This document shows, one piece after another, positions 47,481 to 57,456 of a stretch of 64,000 nucleotides of DNA. How positions within the stretch are numbered: position 1 is the first letter of the stretch; the number at the start of each line of letters is the position of its first letter. The stretch comes from Vibrio nereis NBRC 15637. Lineage in GTDB: Bacteria > Pseudomonadota > Gammaproteobacteria > Enterobacterales > Vibrionaceae. The notes under the pieces are model-generated. The model was given only the letters and a program-made list of their open reading frames with translations, did not search any database and was not told where the DNA came from. A program made the position numbers and the translations under genes. The stretch is taken from assembly GCF_001591105.1 (NCBI RefSeq), contig NZ_BCUD01000005.1, positions 124,001 to 188,000 on the forward strand, read 5' to 3'.

Positions 47481-50400
47481 CTATTGCATATCTTCATGCT
47501 GCTTCGCCGCTAATCGAGGCCCTTGCATGACAAGCGTCGCCATAGTGCGAGCCTGGGCTGCTAGCTCTTCATTCCACGTTGGCCAAATACGAGCGATATA
47601 AGCGTTGTTTCCTTCCCCACTCACCATGTAACCGTCGTTAAACGCATCCGCCATTTTCTTCAGTGACTTTTCTTCATCGTCCACCCAATTACCGCGACTA
47701 AAACCCGCTTCCACGCACGCAAGCGCGGTTTTCGGGAAATAGGCTAAAGGCTCGGTCATACCTTGGTAGAACAAGCGGACCAACTCTGAGAGAAGAGCTT
47801 TCGCTTGGCTGGCGTCATCGGTAGGTGGGTAAACGAGGTGAACCACGCCTTCTTTACGATCGTAACCAATCATATGAGTGCGCTTTGCATGACCCATCGC
47901 ACACATAGATAAATGGTCAATCCACGCCGAGAGATAATCTTGAGCACGAATTTTACCACTACGAAAACGCACCAAACCCGATTGATAATATTGGGTTAGC
48001 CAGCCTGTAAGATACACGTTTTTTCCTTCTCCCAGAACATCAAAGGTCAGCTTCACTTCCAGGTCGGTATCGTCGCTTTGACACAGCCACGTAAGTTTCT
48101 CAACCAGTTCTTCGGCTTGTACACGGTTGGTTTCAAACTCGATATCACCAAAGGCACCAATCGGTAATTTCCCTTGCGCTCTTTGCTGTTCGACAAACTC
48201 GGCGATCACGGTTTGCGTATCCCCGTCCCCGTCTATTTTGTGCGTAAGCAAAGTACTAAGAAGGTTATCTCTCATTTGATAACTTTCTAATCCATCCAAT
48301 ACAAACGGTTCGTCGTCTTCCATCACCGGCAGTGGTGGCTCAAACATCACTTTCAGACGTCGGTTAAAAAAGTACTGCACGGGCAAACGCCAGAATCGCT
48401 GCAACTCCACCAGATCCAGCTCAAGTGGGTAGGTCGCATCCGAAAGGTAGTCGGCTAACTGGCGATTAAACTCACCACTGCTTTGACCTTGCCGATTAGC
48501 TGCTGGTAGCCACTCTTTGGCATAGCTCGGTAACTCACACGAAAACGCAGATGGGCTAAAAGGCACCATAGGATGATGAGAGGTCAATGACTCGAGCAAT
48601 TTCGCACCTGACTCATCACATGTCAGCGCTTCTTCACCTTGCAGGCAGTAGTTTTGATGGCAATACTCCATCAGCTCGGAGACCAGCACCGAAGGTACGC
48701 GCTCGGTGTTGTCTTGAATGGAGCGCCCCACATAGCTGATGTAAAGGGTTTGCTGCGCAGAGAGCATCGCTTCAAGGAACAGGTAGCGGTCATCATCTCG
48801 ACGCGAGCGATCGCCTGGTTTGGCCCGACCATTCATGAGGTCAAACCCTTCCGGTGGCACAGAGCGCGGATAAATACCGTCGTTCATGCCCAGCAAGCAC
48901 ACGGTTCTAAACGGGATAGAACGCATCGGCATCAAGGTACAGAAGTTCACTTGCCCTGCGAGAAAACGCTGGCTAACGCGGGTGCCAGACAATTTATTTT
49001 GTAAGTACTGCGCCACGATGGTAGGGGCAAGCAGGTGCTCAAATGCCGCGTCCGTGAGTTGTTCTTTAAGAGCAGCAAGCGTATCCCGAATGGACTTAAG
49101 CGCGGCTTCTCCTTCCAGCTCGACACTAAAGAAATCGTCCAGAAGGTGCGTTAACACCTCACGCCAACTGTCGATGGATTGTGTTTGTGATAACTTACCG
49201 CGGTAGGTATCTACCGTTTCAATAAAGTGCGCCAGTTTTCCGGCTAGCTCCGCTCCCATACCCTGAACTTCGTTATATGGCGACAATGCGCCAGAAGTCG
49301 AGTCAAACAGCCCCGCAGACTCAGGCATGGCATAACCGAGCAGCATTCTTTGAATGCCGAATTGCCAAGTATTCTGCGCGGTTTCTGGCAGGTCAAACTC
49401 ACACCCCGTCGACTCATTCAGCCCCCAGCGAATGCCCGACTCTTCTACCCACTGTTTGGCTTGGATGAACTCACCTTCACTGAGGTCAAAGCGCGCCAAA
49501 ATCGCCGGTGTTTCCAGTAACTCAAGCAGCTGAGAGGCCAAACAACGTGTATTGGGCAAACTCACCAACTGCATAAAGGCATTTAGAATCGGGCTTTCTT
49601 GATCGGCGGTGCGATCCGAAATCGAATAGGGAATAAAACGCTCGCCCGGTGCGTTACCAAACACGGCTTGGATCGCAGGGCTGTAGGCATTGATGTCGGC
49701 CACCATTACGATGATGTCGCGTGGTTTTAGGCTTGGGTCGGCATCGAACATCGCCAGTAATTGATCGTGCAGCACTTCCACTTCACGCATTGGGCTGTGG
49801 CAGGCGTGCAACGTCAGTGAGTGATCATCGGCCTGGATCACCTGCTTATGAAAGCTGCTCTCAAGCTCATCGTCTTGCTGGTGTTCTTCTAGGTTTAAAA
49901 TATCCGCCTGAAGATGGTGAAGCAACGAGTCGCGCTCAACGTCGACAAAGGCTTCTATTTCGTGTGATTCAAGCTGAGACAACAGATACATGTTGTCGCG
50001 CCCAAGTTTGCCCATTGACGCCAGCAAGCTATTGCCGACCACATCGGTATGCAGTTCATCGGCGAGGTTTTCTTCGATAGTACCTTTGAGTAGCGCGCTT
50101 TCGCCCTGTTGCTCGGAATGGTCTTGCTGCCAAACCACGTGTTTACGATGTTTTGCCGCTAGCCGCGCTAGGTATTTTCTGTCACGCACTTCGCCCCAGT
50201 AATAACGGCACGGGTTGGTAAACATCAGGTGGACATCAATGTGTTCACCAATTGCTTTCAACGCATCCATATATCGCGGCGGTAACGAGGTAATACCAAA
50301 TACAAACAATCGCTTAGGCAAATGTTCAAAATTGCCAGCGTGACGCTCTAGCGCCTTAATAAAATCTTCATATAGGTTGGCACGGTGATAACGTGACTGA

Positions 50401-50939
50401 CCCAATTCAAGGGTATGCTCATACAGCGCGTGCCATAATATCGGCTGCCACGCGTGCTCGCCTTCGAGTTCAGCGACTTCTTGGCCAGCCTCCCAAGCCG
50501 CGATCCACTCTGGACGATAGACCAAGTAACCATCAAAAATATCGGCGATTTTTTCTGACAACTGATACAGCTTACTGGCGTCTTGGTCATTTTCTAAATA
50601 ACGGCCTAGTGCTTCGAATTCAGGCCTATCAAGCATACTTGGCAGTAAGTGCATCAGCTTCCAAGTCATCGACTCTTTGTTAAAAGCACTACGCTTGGGT
50701 ACATCTGGCAACACTTCGGTAAACATGTTCCAGATAAAGGTCGCGGGTAGCGGGAACTCGATGTTTGCCGCTACACCAAACTCTTTTGCCAGCTCCATTT
50801 TGAGCCACTGAGACATACCTGGGCTTTGAACTAAGATTTGTTCAGGCTCAAATGGATTCTCAAGCGGATTAAGTCGAACAAGTTCGACCAACAGAGATTT
50901 AAGGATATCAACCTGATTGGAATGGTAGACAGTAAACAA
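47481..50939 (-). CDS. recC: exonuclease V subunit RecC
   Basis: Gamma subunit of RecBCD that splits the duplex and recognises Chi; it is a helicase/nuclease fold with dead active sites. The N-terminus begins FTVYHSNQVDILKSLLVELV, and QSPGMSQWLKMELA and KLIHWSxx-like helicase relics follow. FRTVCLLGMNDGIYPRSVPP is the conserved central segment. Length is 1152 residues (E. coli 1122). The E. coli-type ptrA gene, which separates recC from recB there, is absent; only about 290 bases lie between them. Confidence 0.95.
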   Translation of the reverse strand: MFTVYHSNQVDILKSLLVELVRLNPLENPFEPEQILVQSPGMSQWLKMELAKEFGVAANIEFPLPATFIWNMFTEVLPDVPKRSAFNKESMTWKLMHLLPSMLDRPEFEALGRYLENDQDASKLYQLSEKIADIFDGYLVYRPEWIAAWEAGQEVAELEGEHAWQPILWHALYEHTLELGQSRYHRANLYEDFIKALERHAGNFEHLPKRLFVFGITSLPPRYMDALKAIGEHIDVHLMFTNPCRYYWGEVRDRKYLARLAAKHRKHVVWQQDHSEQQGESALLKGTIEENLADELHTDVVGNSLLASMGKLGRDNMYLLSQLESHEIEAFVDVERDSLLHHLQADILNLEEHQQDDELESSFHKQVIQADDHSLTLHACHSPMREVEVLHDQLLAMFDADPSLKPRDIIVMVADINAYSPAIQAVFGNAPGERFIPYSISDRTADQESPILNAFMQLVSLPNTRCLASQLLELLETPAILARFDLSEGEFIQAKQWVEESGIRWGLNESTGCEFDLPETAQNTWQFGIQRMLLGYAMPESAGLFDSTSGALSPYNEVQGMGAELAGKLAHFIETVDTYRGKLSQTQSIDSWREVLTHLLDDFFSVELEGEAALKSIRDTLAALKEQLTDAAFEHLLAPTIVAQYLQNKLSGTRVSQRFLAGQVNFCTLMPMRSIPFRTVCLLGMNDGIYPRSVPPEGFDLMNGRAKPGDRSRRDDDRYLFLEAMLSAQQTLYISYVGRSIQDNTERVPSVLVSELMEYCHQNYCLQGEEALTCDESGAKLLESLTSHHPMVPFSPSAFSCELPSYAKEWLPAANRQGQSSGEFNRQLADYLSDATYPLELDLVELQRFWRLPVQYFFNRRLKVMFEPPLPVMEDDEPFVLDGLESYQMRDNLLSTLLTHKIDGDGDTQTVIAEFVEQQRAQGKLPIGAFGDIEFETNRVQAEELVEKLTWLCQSDDTDLEVKLTFDVLGEGKNVYLTGWLTQYYQSGLVRFRSGKIRAQDYLSAWIDHLSMCAMGHAKRTHMIGYDRKEGVVHLVYPPTDDASQAKALLSELVRLFYQGMTEPLAYFPKTALACVEAGFSRGNWVDDEEKSLKKMADAFNDGYMVSGEGNNAYIARIWPTWNEELAAQARTMATLVMQGPRLAAKQHEDMQ

Positions 50940-51167
50940 AATGCACTCACACTATTTTTGCCGCAGTTAGCGATGAGATTAGCATAAGTGCATAACATTC
51001 CGGAGGAATATGCGCCTCAAATGAGTCAAAAGGTTACCCATTGCTCACTTAGGGTAAGGGGTCCCAGAAACATCACAGTTCCTGCAGTTTTTCGCGCTTT
51101 TCTCTTGCTAAACGTTTAAGCATAACCAAACAATGATGGCTACTGTTCAGCTAAACTAAACGTACCT

Positions 51168-52061
51168 ATGGCCGCCAATATCTCTCTTAAACAACTGCGA
51201 GTGTTTATCGCGATCACACAACATGACACGCTGACTTCGGCATCAGACGCGCTTTGTTTGTCCAAAGCCGCGGTCAGTATGTCTCTGTCTGAGCTTGAAA
51301 AGCAGATCGGCCACTCTCTGTTTGATCGCGTCAATAATCGATTAATTCTCAATCAAGAAGGGCAAAAGCTGCTGCCACTGGCCGATGAGCTGATCCAGCG
51401 TACGCAAAACATCGAGCAGCTATTTAGTGACGACCAAACATTAACTGGGGCACTAAAAATTGGTGCCAGTGATACGATCGGCAATCAGGTTGCGCCGTAC
51501 TTATTAAGCGAGTTTCGACACCGCACCGGACACAAGTCCCAAAGCTTATTTATCTCTAATTCTGCTTTGATCTGCGAGAAACTGGTCGACTATGAACTGG
51601 ATATCGCACTGATTGAGGGGAAAACCCTACACCCTCAGCTGATTTCTAAGCAGTTTAGCCAAGATGAAATGTGCGTGATTTGCTCGCCCTCCTCACCTTT
51701 GGTCCACATGGAAAACTTCACCATCGGAAAGCTCGAAAACAGCGAGTGGATATTGCGCGAAGCAGGCTCTGGCTCGCGGGAGTTTTTCCTACGCGTGGTT
51801 GCGCCAAGAATTGAGCAGTGGCAAGAAGCCTTCCAGCTCAACACCACCGAAGCCTTGATCAACAGTGTTTCAGCGGGTTTAGGCTTAGGGTGTTTGTCTC
51901 GCTTAGCCGCGGAACCCGCCATCAAAGATGGCCGAGTTCGAGAGCTGACATTACCGCTCGATATGAAACGCCGTTACTGGCTTTTGGTCCACAAAGAGAA
52001 GTACCAAAGCCCGCTGCTGAAAGCGTTCATAGAATTTTGTGAACAGTGGAATAAAGAGTAA
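51168..52061 (+). CDS. LysR-type transcriptional regulator
   Basis: 297-residue LysR regulator with an N-terminal winged helix (about 6-65: SLKQLRVFIAITQHDTLTSA) and a CysB/CbbR-like effector domain (LKIGASDTIGNQVAPYLL). It resembles the YeiE group. The target is unknown; the nearest neighbours are recC (divergent) and yebG (downstream, about 100 bases). The first ATG has no strong Shine-Dalgarno sequence. Confidence 0.88.
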   Translation: MAANISLKQLRVFIAITQHDTLTSASDALCLSKAAVSMSLSELEKQIGHSLFDRVNNRLILNQEGQKLLPLADELIQRTQNIEQLFSDDQTLTGALKIGASDTIGNQVAPYLLSEFRHRTGHKSQSLFISNSALICEKLVDYELDIALIEGKTLHPQLISKQFSQDEMCVICSPSSPLVHMENFTIGKLENSEWILREAGSGSREFFLRVVAPRIEQWQEAFQLNTTEALINSVSAGLGLGCLSRLAAEPAIKDGRVRELTLPLDMKRRYWLLVHKEKYQSPLLKAFIEFCEQWNKE

Positions 52062-52111
52062 CCACATGGCTCTCAGAAACCGGGGCGTGGCTGGACTTAA
52101 TTGATTAAAAA

Positions 52112-52127
52112 CTGTATAAACAGCCAG
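52112..52127 (+). promoter_or_regulatory. LexA (SOS) box before yebG
   Basis: CTGTATAAACAGCCAG fits CTGT-N8-ACAG with a single mismatch (C for A at the first base of the right half). A possible -10 (TATAAA, 52115-52120) lies inside it, with CTGGAC 18 bases upstream. Binding would block transcription of yebG, a known SOS gene in E. coli. Confidence 0.7.
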
Positions 52128-52162
52128 TAATCACTTGGGCAAATTTAACTAGAGGACCAACC

Positions 52163-52462
52163 ATGGCTGTAATCGTCAAGTACGTGGTAGAACGCAATGG
52201 AGAAGAGAAAATGACTTTTACCTCTAAAGCGGAAGCTGACGCATACGACAAAATGCTTGATATGGCGGACGAGCTGTTTGAGCTACTAGGTAAAAGTGAG
52301 TTGCTAGAAGACGACGGTAAGCAAGAAGACTTAGCGATGTTCCTAGCGCAAAATAAAGATGAAGTCCTTTATGCACTGGGCGCAAAACGTAAGCCAGCGC
52401 CTAAAAAAGCAAAGGTAGAAGCGGTAACAGACAAAAACGCTGATCAAGAAGACGCGGCTTAA
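52163..52462 (+). CDS. yebG: DNA-damage-inducible protein YebG
   Basis: 99-residue protein; the first 80 residues match YebG (MAVIVKYVVERNGEEKMTFT, with the acidic helix EADAYDKMLDMADELFELL). E. coli YebG is LexA-regulated and of unknown biochemical role. A Lys-rich C-terminal segment (KRKPAPKKAKVEA) may contact nucleic acid. AGAGGA precedes the ATG, and the LexA-like site lies 35 bases upstream. Confidence 0.93.
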   Translation: MAVIVKYVVERNGEEKMTFTSKAEADAYDKMLDMADELFELLGKSELLEDDGKQEDLAMFLAQNKDEVLYALGAKRKPAPKKAKVEAVTDKNADQEDAA

Positions 52463-52499
52463 TCGCTTTCATCTTATGTGCAAGTCACAAACATTTAAG

Positions 52500-52519
52500 A
52501 CCTCGGCAAACGCTGAGGT
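52500..52519 (+). terminator. terminator after yebG
   Basis: The 8-bp stem ACCTCGGC/GCTGAGGT (one G-U) has a 4-base loop and is followed by TTTTTGTTTTT. Confidence 0.88.
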
Positions 52520-52618
52520 TTTTTGTTTTTAGGGAAAAGAAAATCCGAGGGTTTTCCCTAATCCCCTCCTCTCTGACAGGCTACACTAAGCTCAACCTTT
52601 TACCTTTGAATAGACACC

Positions 52619-53365
52619 ATGACCTACCACATTGAAGTTTGCATCGACAACTTAGAATCCCTGCACAACGCCATCGAAGGTGGTGCGACCCGTATTGAGC
52701 TTTGCTCCTCTCTGGCCCTAGGAGGCCTGACGCCAAGCTTTGGTTTTATGAAGAAAGCAGCGGAAATAGCGACCATTCCCACCTACGCCATGATCCGCCC
52801 TCGCCAAGGCGATTTTCTTTATCACCAAGAGGATATTGACGCCATGCTGCTGGACATTGAAGCCGCTGCAGAAGCCGGATTGCAAGGCGTTGTGTTAGGC
52901 GCTTTAAATAGCAAAGCCCAAGTGGACATGCACTTTACTCAGCAACTGGTCGAGAGAGCCCAGCTTTATGGCCTAGGGGTTACTTTCCATCGCGCGTTTG
53001 ATCAATGTGTGGATTATCAGCAAGCACTCGAAGACATCATAACGCTGGGCTGCAAACGCGTGTTGACGTCTGGTCTAGCTGCGAATGTCGAACAGGGCGT
53101 AGAGGTTCTTACTGATCTGGTCAAGCTCTCTGGTGGTCGCATTTCCATCATGGCGGGGGCAGGTCTGAACGCAGAGAATGCTCTAGCAATCGTCAATCAA
53201 ACCGGAGTGAAAGAAGTACACCTGTCTGGAAAATCGGTGCGTAATAGCCAGATGGCCAACATCTCCGCCGACGCCAAAATGGGCAGTAGCTCGATTGATG
53301 ATTTCGCGATCCCCGTGACTAATCCTGAGGCAATACGAAAAGTGGTAAAAGTTCTCAGTTCCTAA
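52619..53365 (+). CDS. cutC: copper homeostasis protein CutC
   Basis: 248-residue TIM-barrel protein of the CutC family. The pattern [47 protein letters not shown] and TFHRAFDQC is diagnostic. The original link to copper tolerance is weak, because E. coli phenotypes were later explained by a small RNA at the locus, so the role should be treated as uncertain. It is a single gene between yebG and PPK2. Confidence 0.92.
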   Translation: MTYHIEVCIDNLESLHNAIEGGATRIELCSSLALGGLTPSFGFMKKAAEIATIPTYAMIRPRQGDFLYHQEDIDAMLLDIEAAAEAGLQGVVLGALNSKAQVDMHFTQQLVERAQLYGLGVTFHRAFDQCVDYQQALEDIITLGCKRVLTSGLAANVEQGVEVLTDLVKLSGGRISIMAGAGLNAENALAIVNQTGVKEVHLSGKSVRNSQMANISADAKMGSSSIDDFAIPVTNPEAIRKVVKVLSS

Positions 53366-53448
53366 GCTCCGTCCATACTCCGCACCTTGCAAATGGTAAC
53401 ATATTGATAACTTTAGATTACCTGAACCGACCTGCCTAGGAGCGCTGT

Positions 53449-54231
53449 ATGAACCATAAGAAGTTGAATAAGAAGTTCTACCAAAAAGAGTTAGAAAAGC
53501 TGCAGATAGAACTGGTTAGGCTTCAAGAGTGGGTTAAGCAAGAAGGCCTTAAGGTAGTGGTGATCTTTGAAGGGCGCGATGCCGCAGGTAAAGGTGGGGT
53601 CATTAAGCGTATTACCGAAAAACTGAATCCGCGTGTTTGTCGCATTGCTGCTCTGCCAGCGCCGACAGAAAAAGAGAAAACACAGTGGTACTTTCAACGC
53701 TATGTTGCTCACCTGCCAGCCGCAGGAGAAATCGTGCTGTTTGATCGCAGTTGGTATAACCGTGCGGGCGTAGAAAAGGTAATGGGCTTTTGCACTGACG
53801 AGCAATACGACGAGTTTCTGCGCTCCTGCCCAGAATTTGAGCTTATGCTACAACGCTCGGGCATTATTTTAATCAAATACTGGTTTTCTGTTTCCGATGA
53901 AGAGCAGGAGCATCGCTTTTTAGAGCGCATTCACACGCCAATCAAACGCTGGAAGTTCAGCCCGATGGATCTAGAGTCTCGCAGCCGTTGGATTGAATAC
54001 TCAGAGGCAAAAGATAAGATGTTTTTACACACCGATTCCAAACATTGTCCTTGGTGGGTGGTACCGTCAGATGATAAAAAGCGCGCCCGCTTGAACTGCA
54101 TCAGCCATTTACTGAGTCAAATCGATTATCAAGATGTGCATTACCCAGAGATTGAATTGCCTGAGCTGAATAAAGAGGGCTATATCAGAGCCCCAATAGA
54201 AGAACAAACCTTTGTGCCGCAAAGGTATTAA
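53449..54231 (+). CDS. ppk2: polyphosphate kinase 2 (PPK2)
   Basis: 260-residue P-loop kinase that uses polyphosphate to phosphorylate nucleoside diphosphates, or the reverse. Walker A is EGRDAAGKGGVIKRITEKL, with DRSWYNRAGVEKVMGF as Walker B/lid and the typical WKFSPMDLESRSRW near residue 160. It is a single-domain form. Whether it prefers ADP/GDP or AMP cannot be told by eye. GGAG lies before the ATG. It converges on phoU with only 5 bases between stops and no terminator, next to the ppk1/ppx/pst genes. Confidence 0.92.
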   Translation: MNHKKLNKKFYQKELEKLQIELVRLQEWVKQEGLKVVVIFEGRDAAGKGGVIKRITEKLNPRVCRIAALPAPTEKEKTQWYFQRYVAHLPAAGEIVLFDRSWYNRAGVEKVMGFCTDEQYDEFLRSCPEFELMLQRSGIILIKYWFSVSDEEQEHRFLERIHTPIKRWKFSPMDLESRSRWIEYSEAKDKMFLHTDSKHCPWWVVPSDDKKRARLNCISHLLSQIDYQDVHYPEIELPELNKEGYIRAPIEEQTFVPQRY

Positions 54232-54236
54232 CCCAG

Positions 54237-54935
54237 CTACTTGAGTGCGTCATCAATGCTTTGTTCGCCCAAGTGGCGAACATCTTTGCCTTTAACGAAG
54301 TAGATGATGTACTCACAGATGTTCTGGCAGCGATCCCCCACGCGCTCGATAGCACGAGCAGACCACATAACTTGTAAAATATTCGGGATATTCTTCGGGT
54401 CTTCCATCATATACGTCATCAACTGACGGATCACCGCTTCGTATTCTGCGTCAATTTTATCGTCTAGTTTGTGTACTTCCGCGGCAGCATCCACATCCAT
54501 ACGTGCAAATGCATCCAACACTTGGTGTAGCATCGTAATTGCTTCACGGCATAGCGGCTCGAGCGAAACTTGGAACTGACGTTCTTGGGAAGAAGGGCTT
54601 TCAATCGCCACATACGCCATTTTTGTCGCCACATCGCCGATACGTTCAAGGTCGGTAATGGTCTTGATGATCGCCATAATCAAGCGTAAATCTTTCGCCG
54701 TGGGTTGGCGCTTTGCAATAATACGCGTGCAAGCTTCATCGATAGAGACTTCCATCGCGTTGACTTTGTGATCGTCACGCACCACTTTACGCGCCAGTTC
54801 GGTGTCTTCTTTATGCAAAGCCTGCATAGCAAACGATAGCTGCTGCTCAACCAAGCCTCCCATGGTTAGTACATGGGTACGAATAGACTCTAACTCGACG
54901 TTAAACTGACCTGATATGTGGCGACCAAAATTCAT
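54237..54935 (-). CDS. phoU: phosphate signalling protein PhoU
   Basis: 232-residue helical protein with two PhoU repeats (about 15-105 and 120-210). It binds PstB and PhoR and keeps the Pho regulon off when phosphate is ample. The N-terminus [20 protein letters not shown] is typical. It is the last gene of pstC-pstA-pstB-phoU, 27 bases after pstB. No terminator separates it from convergent PPK2. Confidence 0.95.
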   Translation of the reverse strand: MNFGRHISGQFNVELESIRTHVLTMGGLVEQQLSFAMQALHKEDTELARKVVRDDHKVNAMEVSIDEACTRIIAKRQPTAKDLRLIMAIIKTITDLERIGDVATKMAYVAIESPSSQERQFQVSLEPLCREAITMLHQVLDAFARMDVDAAAEVHKLDDKIDAEYEAVIRQLMTYMMEDPKNIPNILQVMWSARAIERVGDRCQNICEYIIYFVKGKDVRHLGEQSIDDALK

Positions 54936-54962
54936 GAAGTGTCTCTAATTCCTATAGTGTTA

Positions 54963-55781
54963 TTAACCGTATCTACCTGTAATGTAGTCTTCGGTTTGCT
55001 TTTTCAATGGCGATGTAAAAATGGAATCGGTATCTGAGTACTCTACCAGCTTACCCATATGAATAAACGCAGTGTGATCACTCACCCTAGCGGCCTGCTG
55101 CATATTATGCGTAACGATAACGACAGTATATTTGGTTTTCAGATCGTTGATCAGCTCTTCAATGGTTAAGGTAGAAATAGGGTCCAATGCCGAGGTTGGC
55201 TCATCGAGCAACAACACTTCTGGCTCTATGGCGATAGCACGGGCAATCACCAATCGCTGCTGCTGTCCTCCTGAGAGACCAAATGCATTTTCGTGTAAGC
55301 GGTCTTTGACTTCATCCCACAGTGCAGCGGCTCGAAGTGCTCGCTCTACTGCATCATCCAGCACACGGCTGTTTTTTAGACCTTGTAAACGCAGGCCGTA
55401 AACCACGTTTTCATAAATCGATTTAGGAAAAGGGTTCGGACGTTGGAACACCATTCCAACTCTGCGGCGAAGTGTCGCCACATCTACATCTGAGTGGTAG
55501 ACATTTTTGTTATGCAGTTTAACCCTACCCTCAACACGACAACCCTCGACCAGATCATTCATTCGGTTGATACAGCGCAGCAATGTCGATTTTCCGCACC
55601 CCGACGGGCCGATAAACGCCGTTACGTGACCTTTCGGTATGCGCATAGAAATATCGCTAAGTGCCTGACTGTTTTTATAGAACAAGTTGAGTTCTTCGAT
55701 AGCAATCGCAGTTTGCTCGTCACTCAGATTATTAACATCTAATGGAGCTGGGTAACCCAGCGTTTGATCTACTGAAAACAT
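54963..55781 (-). CDS. pstB: phosphate ABC transporter ATP-binding protein
   Basis: 272-residue ATPase of the high-affinity phosphate importer. Walker A is [20 protein letters not shown], the signature is [16 protein letters not shown], and Walker B is [17 protein letters not shown]. It starts 2 bases after the pstA stop. The slightly long N-terminus (about 25 residues before the first strand) is common in vibrios. Confidence 0.96.
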   Translation of the reverse strand: MFSVDQTLGYPAPLDVNNLSDEQTAIAIEELNLFYKNSQALSDISMRIPKGHVTAFIGPSGCGKSTLLRCINRMNDLVEGCRVEGRVKLHNKNVYHSDVDVATLRRRVGMVFQRPNPFPKSIYENVVYGLRLQGLKNSRVLDDAVERALRAAALWDEVKDRLHENAFGLSGGQQQRLVIARAIAIEPEVLLLDEPTSALDPISTLTIEELINDLKTKYTVVIVTHNMQQAARVSDHTAFIHMGKLVEYSDTDSIFTSPLKKQTEDYITGRYG

Positions 55782-55783
55782 CT

Positions 55784-57430
55784 CTAATCTTGTCCCAAAG
55801 TCCGATACTTTTCGCGTAAGTTATTTCGAATGCTAATGGCGGTCAGGTTAAGCCCGACAATAACACTGACCAACAAAAATGACGTGGCGTATACCAACGG
55901 CCTTGCGGTTTCAATATTGGTCGTTTGAAAGCCCACATCATAAATATGGAAGCCTAAATGCATGAACTTTCGCTCCAAGTGCAAAAACGGGAATTGACTA
56001 TCAACAGGCAGACTGGAAGCCAACTTCACCACACCCACCAGCATCAGCGGCGCCACTTCACCCGCGGCGCGTGCAACCGCCAGAATCAGCCCAGTAATAA
56101 TCGCCGGACTCGCCATCGGTAATACAATTCGCCACATAGTTTCAAACTGCGTCGCGCCTAACGCTAACGAGCCGTGGCGCACCGAACTCGGAATGCGGGT
56201 TAATCCCTCTTCTGTCGCGACAATGACAACGGGCAAGGTTAACACCGCCAATGTCAGTGCAGACCACAATAACCCAGGAGTACCAAAGGTAGGGGCAGGT
56301 AGCCGCTCTTCGTAAAACAAGGCGTCGATAGAACCACCAAGGGTATACACAAAAAAGCCTAGCCCAAATACGCCATAAACGATAGAAGGAACACCGGCGA
56401 GGTTAATCACCGCCACGCGAATAATTCTCGTCAATGCGTTGTTTTTCGCGTACTCATGCAAGTAAATCGCGGCAATCACCCCAAGCGGCATCACGATGAT
56501 CGACATGATAAGTACCATCAGAACGGTACCAAACATGGCAGGGAACACCCCGCCTTCGGAGTTAGACTCTCGCGGGTCTTGCGAGAGAAACTTCCAACCT
56601 TGCTGGCTCCAGTGGATAAATTTATCTATCAAGCTCATCTGGTTCGGATACCAGATATCCAAGGCATTACTCAACGGGATTTTGTACTGCTGCCCCTTCA
56701 TGTCTTGGATTAACAGTCCTTGCTGTTCAAGTTGGGCGCGCAGTTGACCCAACTCGTCTTCCATACTGATCAATTGCTGACTGAGAATGCTTGTCTGAGT
56801 ATCGTAACGCGTGATAAATGCCTGATCCAAATTGCCATTAAGCTCTCGTTTGCGCAGATCTAGCCTTAATTTCTCCGCCTGAGCACTCAATACACGGATC
56901 TGCTTACTCACCAGACGGTCGATGTCATCACGCACTTGTTCGGCAAAGGCTAACCCACGCTCCATTTCTGTATCGTAGTCGCTTAATACGGTGCCATCGG
57001 CAAGGTAGTACCCCTGAGGCACGCCATAAAAATCACCGCCTCTATTACGCTCTACCACAGCCCAACCTTGTGGCGTGCTGCGCTCCAACAGCTCGACTTC
57101 AAGCAAAGAAACAAAGTCCGCCGGATAAATATCCCGGTTTGCGATCTTAATGCTCAGTCGTTTGACCAACTCCCCCTCTTTTAACTCTTGAGGAAGCTCC
57201 TGTGACATCTCTTTTAAGTGGCTGGTCTTTACATACTCTTCTGCATATAACTGCCCGACTAAAATCTCTCCTTGTGGCGTTTGCCACTGGTACAAAGGCG
57301 CGGGCCAGAAATAAGAAAGGCCTTTCCAACCGATCAACAGCAATAGCCCAAGCACAGACAACAAGCTGATGCTAACCGCACCGCCTGTTAACCAAATCCA
57401 AGGTGCTCCAGACTTAAACCACTTAAACAC
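55784..57430 (-). CDS. pstA: phosphate ABC transporter permease PstA, extended form
   Basis: 548-residue permease, nearly twice the E. coli length (296). The C-terminal about 280 residues contain the usual six helices and the permease motif region ([20 protein letters not shown]). The N-terminal part has a first helix (about 14-36) followed by a large periplasmic insert with a strong coiled coil (about 165-240: [20 protein letters not shown]). PstC is enlarged too, so the two may form an external cap on the transporter. This long form is known in vibrios and related marine bacteria. Confidence 0.93.
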   Translation of the reverse strand: MFKWFKSGAPWIWLTGGAVSISLLSVLGLLLLIGWKGLSYFWPAPLYQWQTPQGEILVGQLYAEEYVKTSHLKEMSQELPQELKEGELVKRLSIKIANRDIYPADFVSLLEVELLERSTPQGWAVVERNRGGDFYGVPQGYYLADGTVLSDYDTEMERGLAFAEQVRDDIDRLVSKQIRVLSAQAEKLRLDLRKRELNGNLDQAFITRYDTQTSILSQQLISMEDELGQLRAQLEQQGLLIQDMKGQQYKIPLSNALDIWYPNQMSLIDKFIHWSQQGWKFLSQDPRESNSEGGVFPAMFGTVLMVLIMSIIVMPLGVIAAIYLHEYAKNNALTRIIRVAVINLAGVPSIVYGVFGLGFFVYTLGGSIDALFYEERLPAPTFGTPGLLWSALTLAVLTLPVVIVATEEGLTRIPSSVRHGSLALGATQFETMWRIVLPMASPAIITGLILAVARAAGEVAPLMLVGVVKLASSLPVDSQFPFLHLERKFMHLGFHIYDVGFQTTNIETARPLVYATSFLLVSVIVGLNLTAISIRNNLREKYRTLGQD

Positions 57431-57456
57431 GAAACTTTTTTCCTAATACAACTTGA

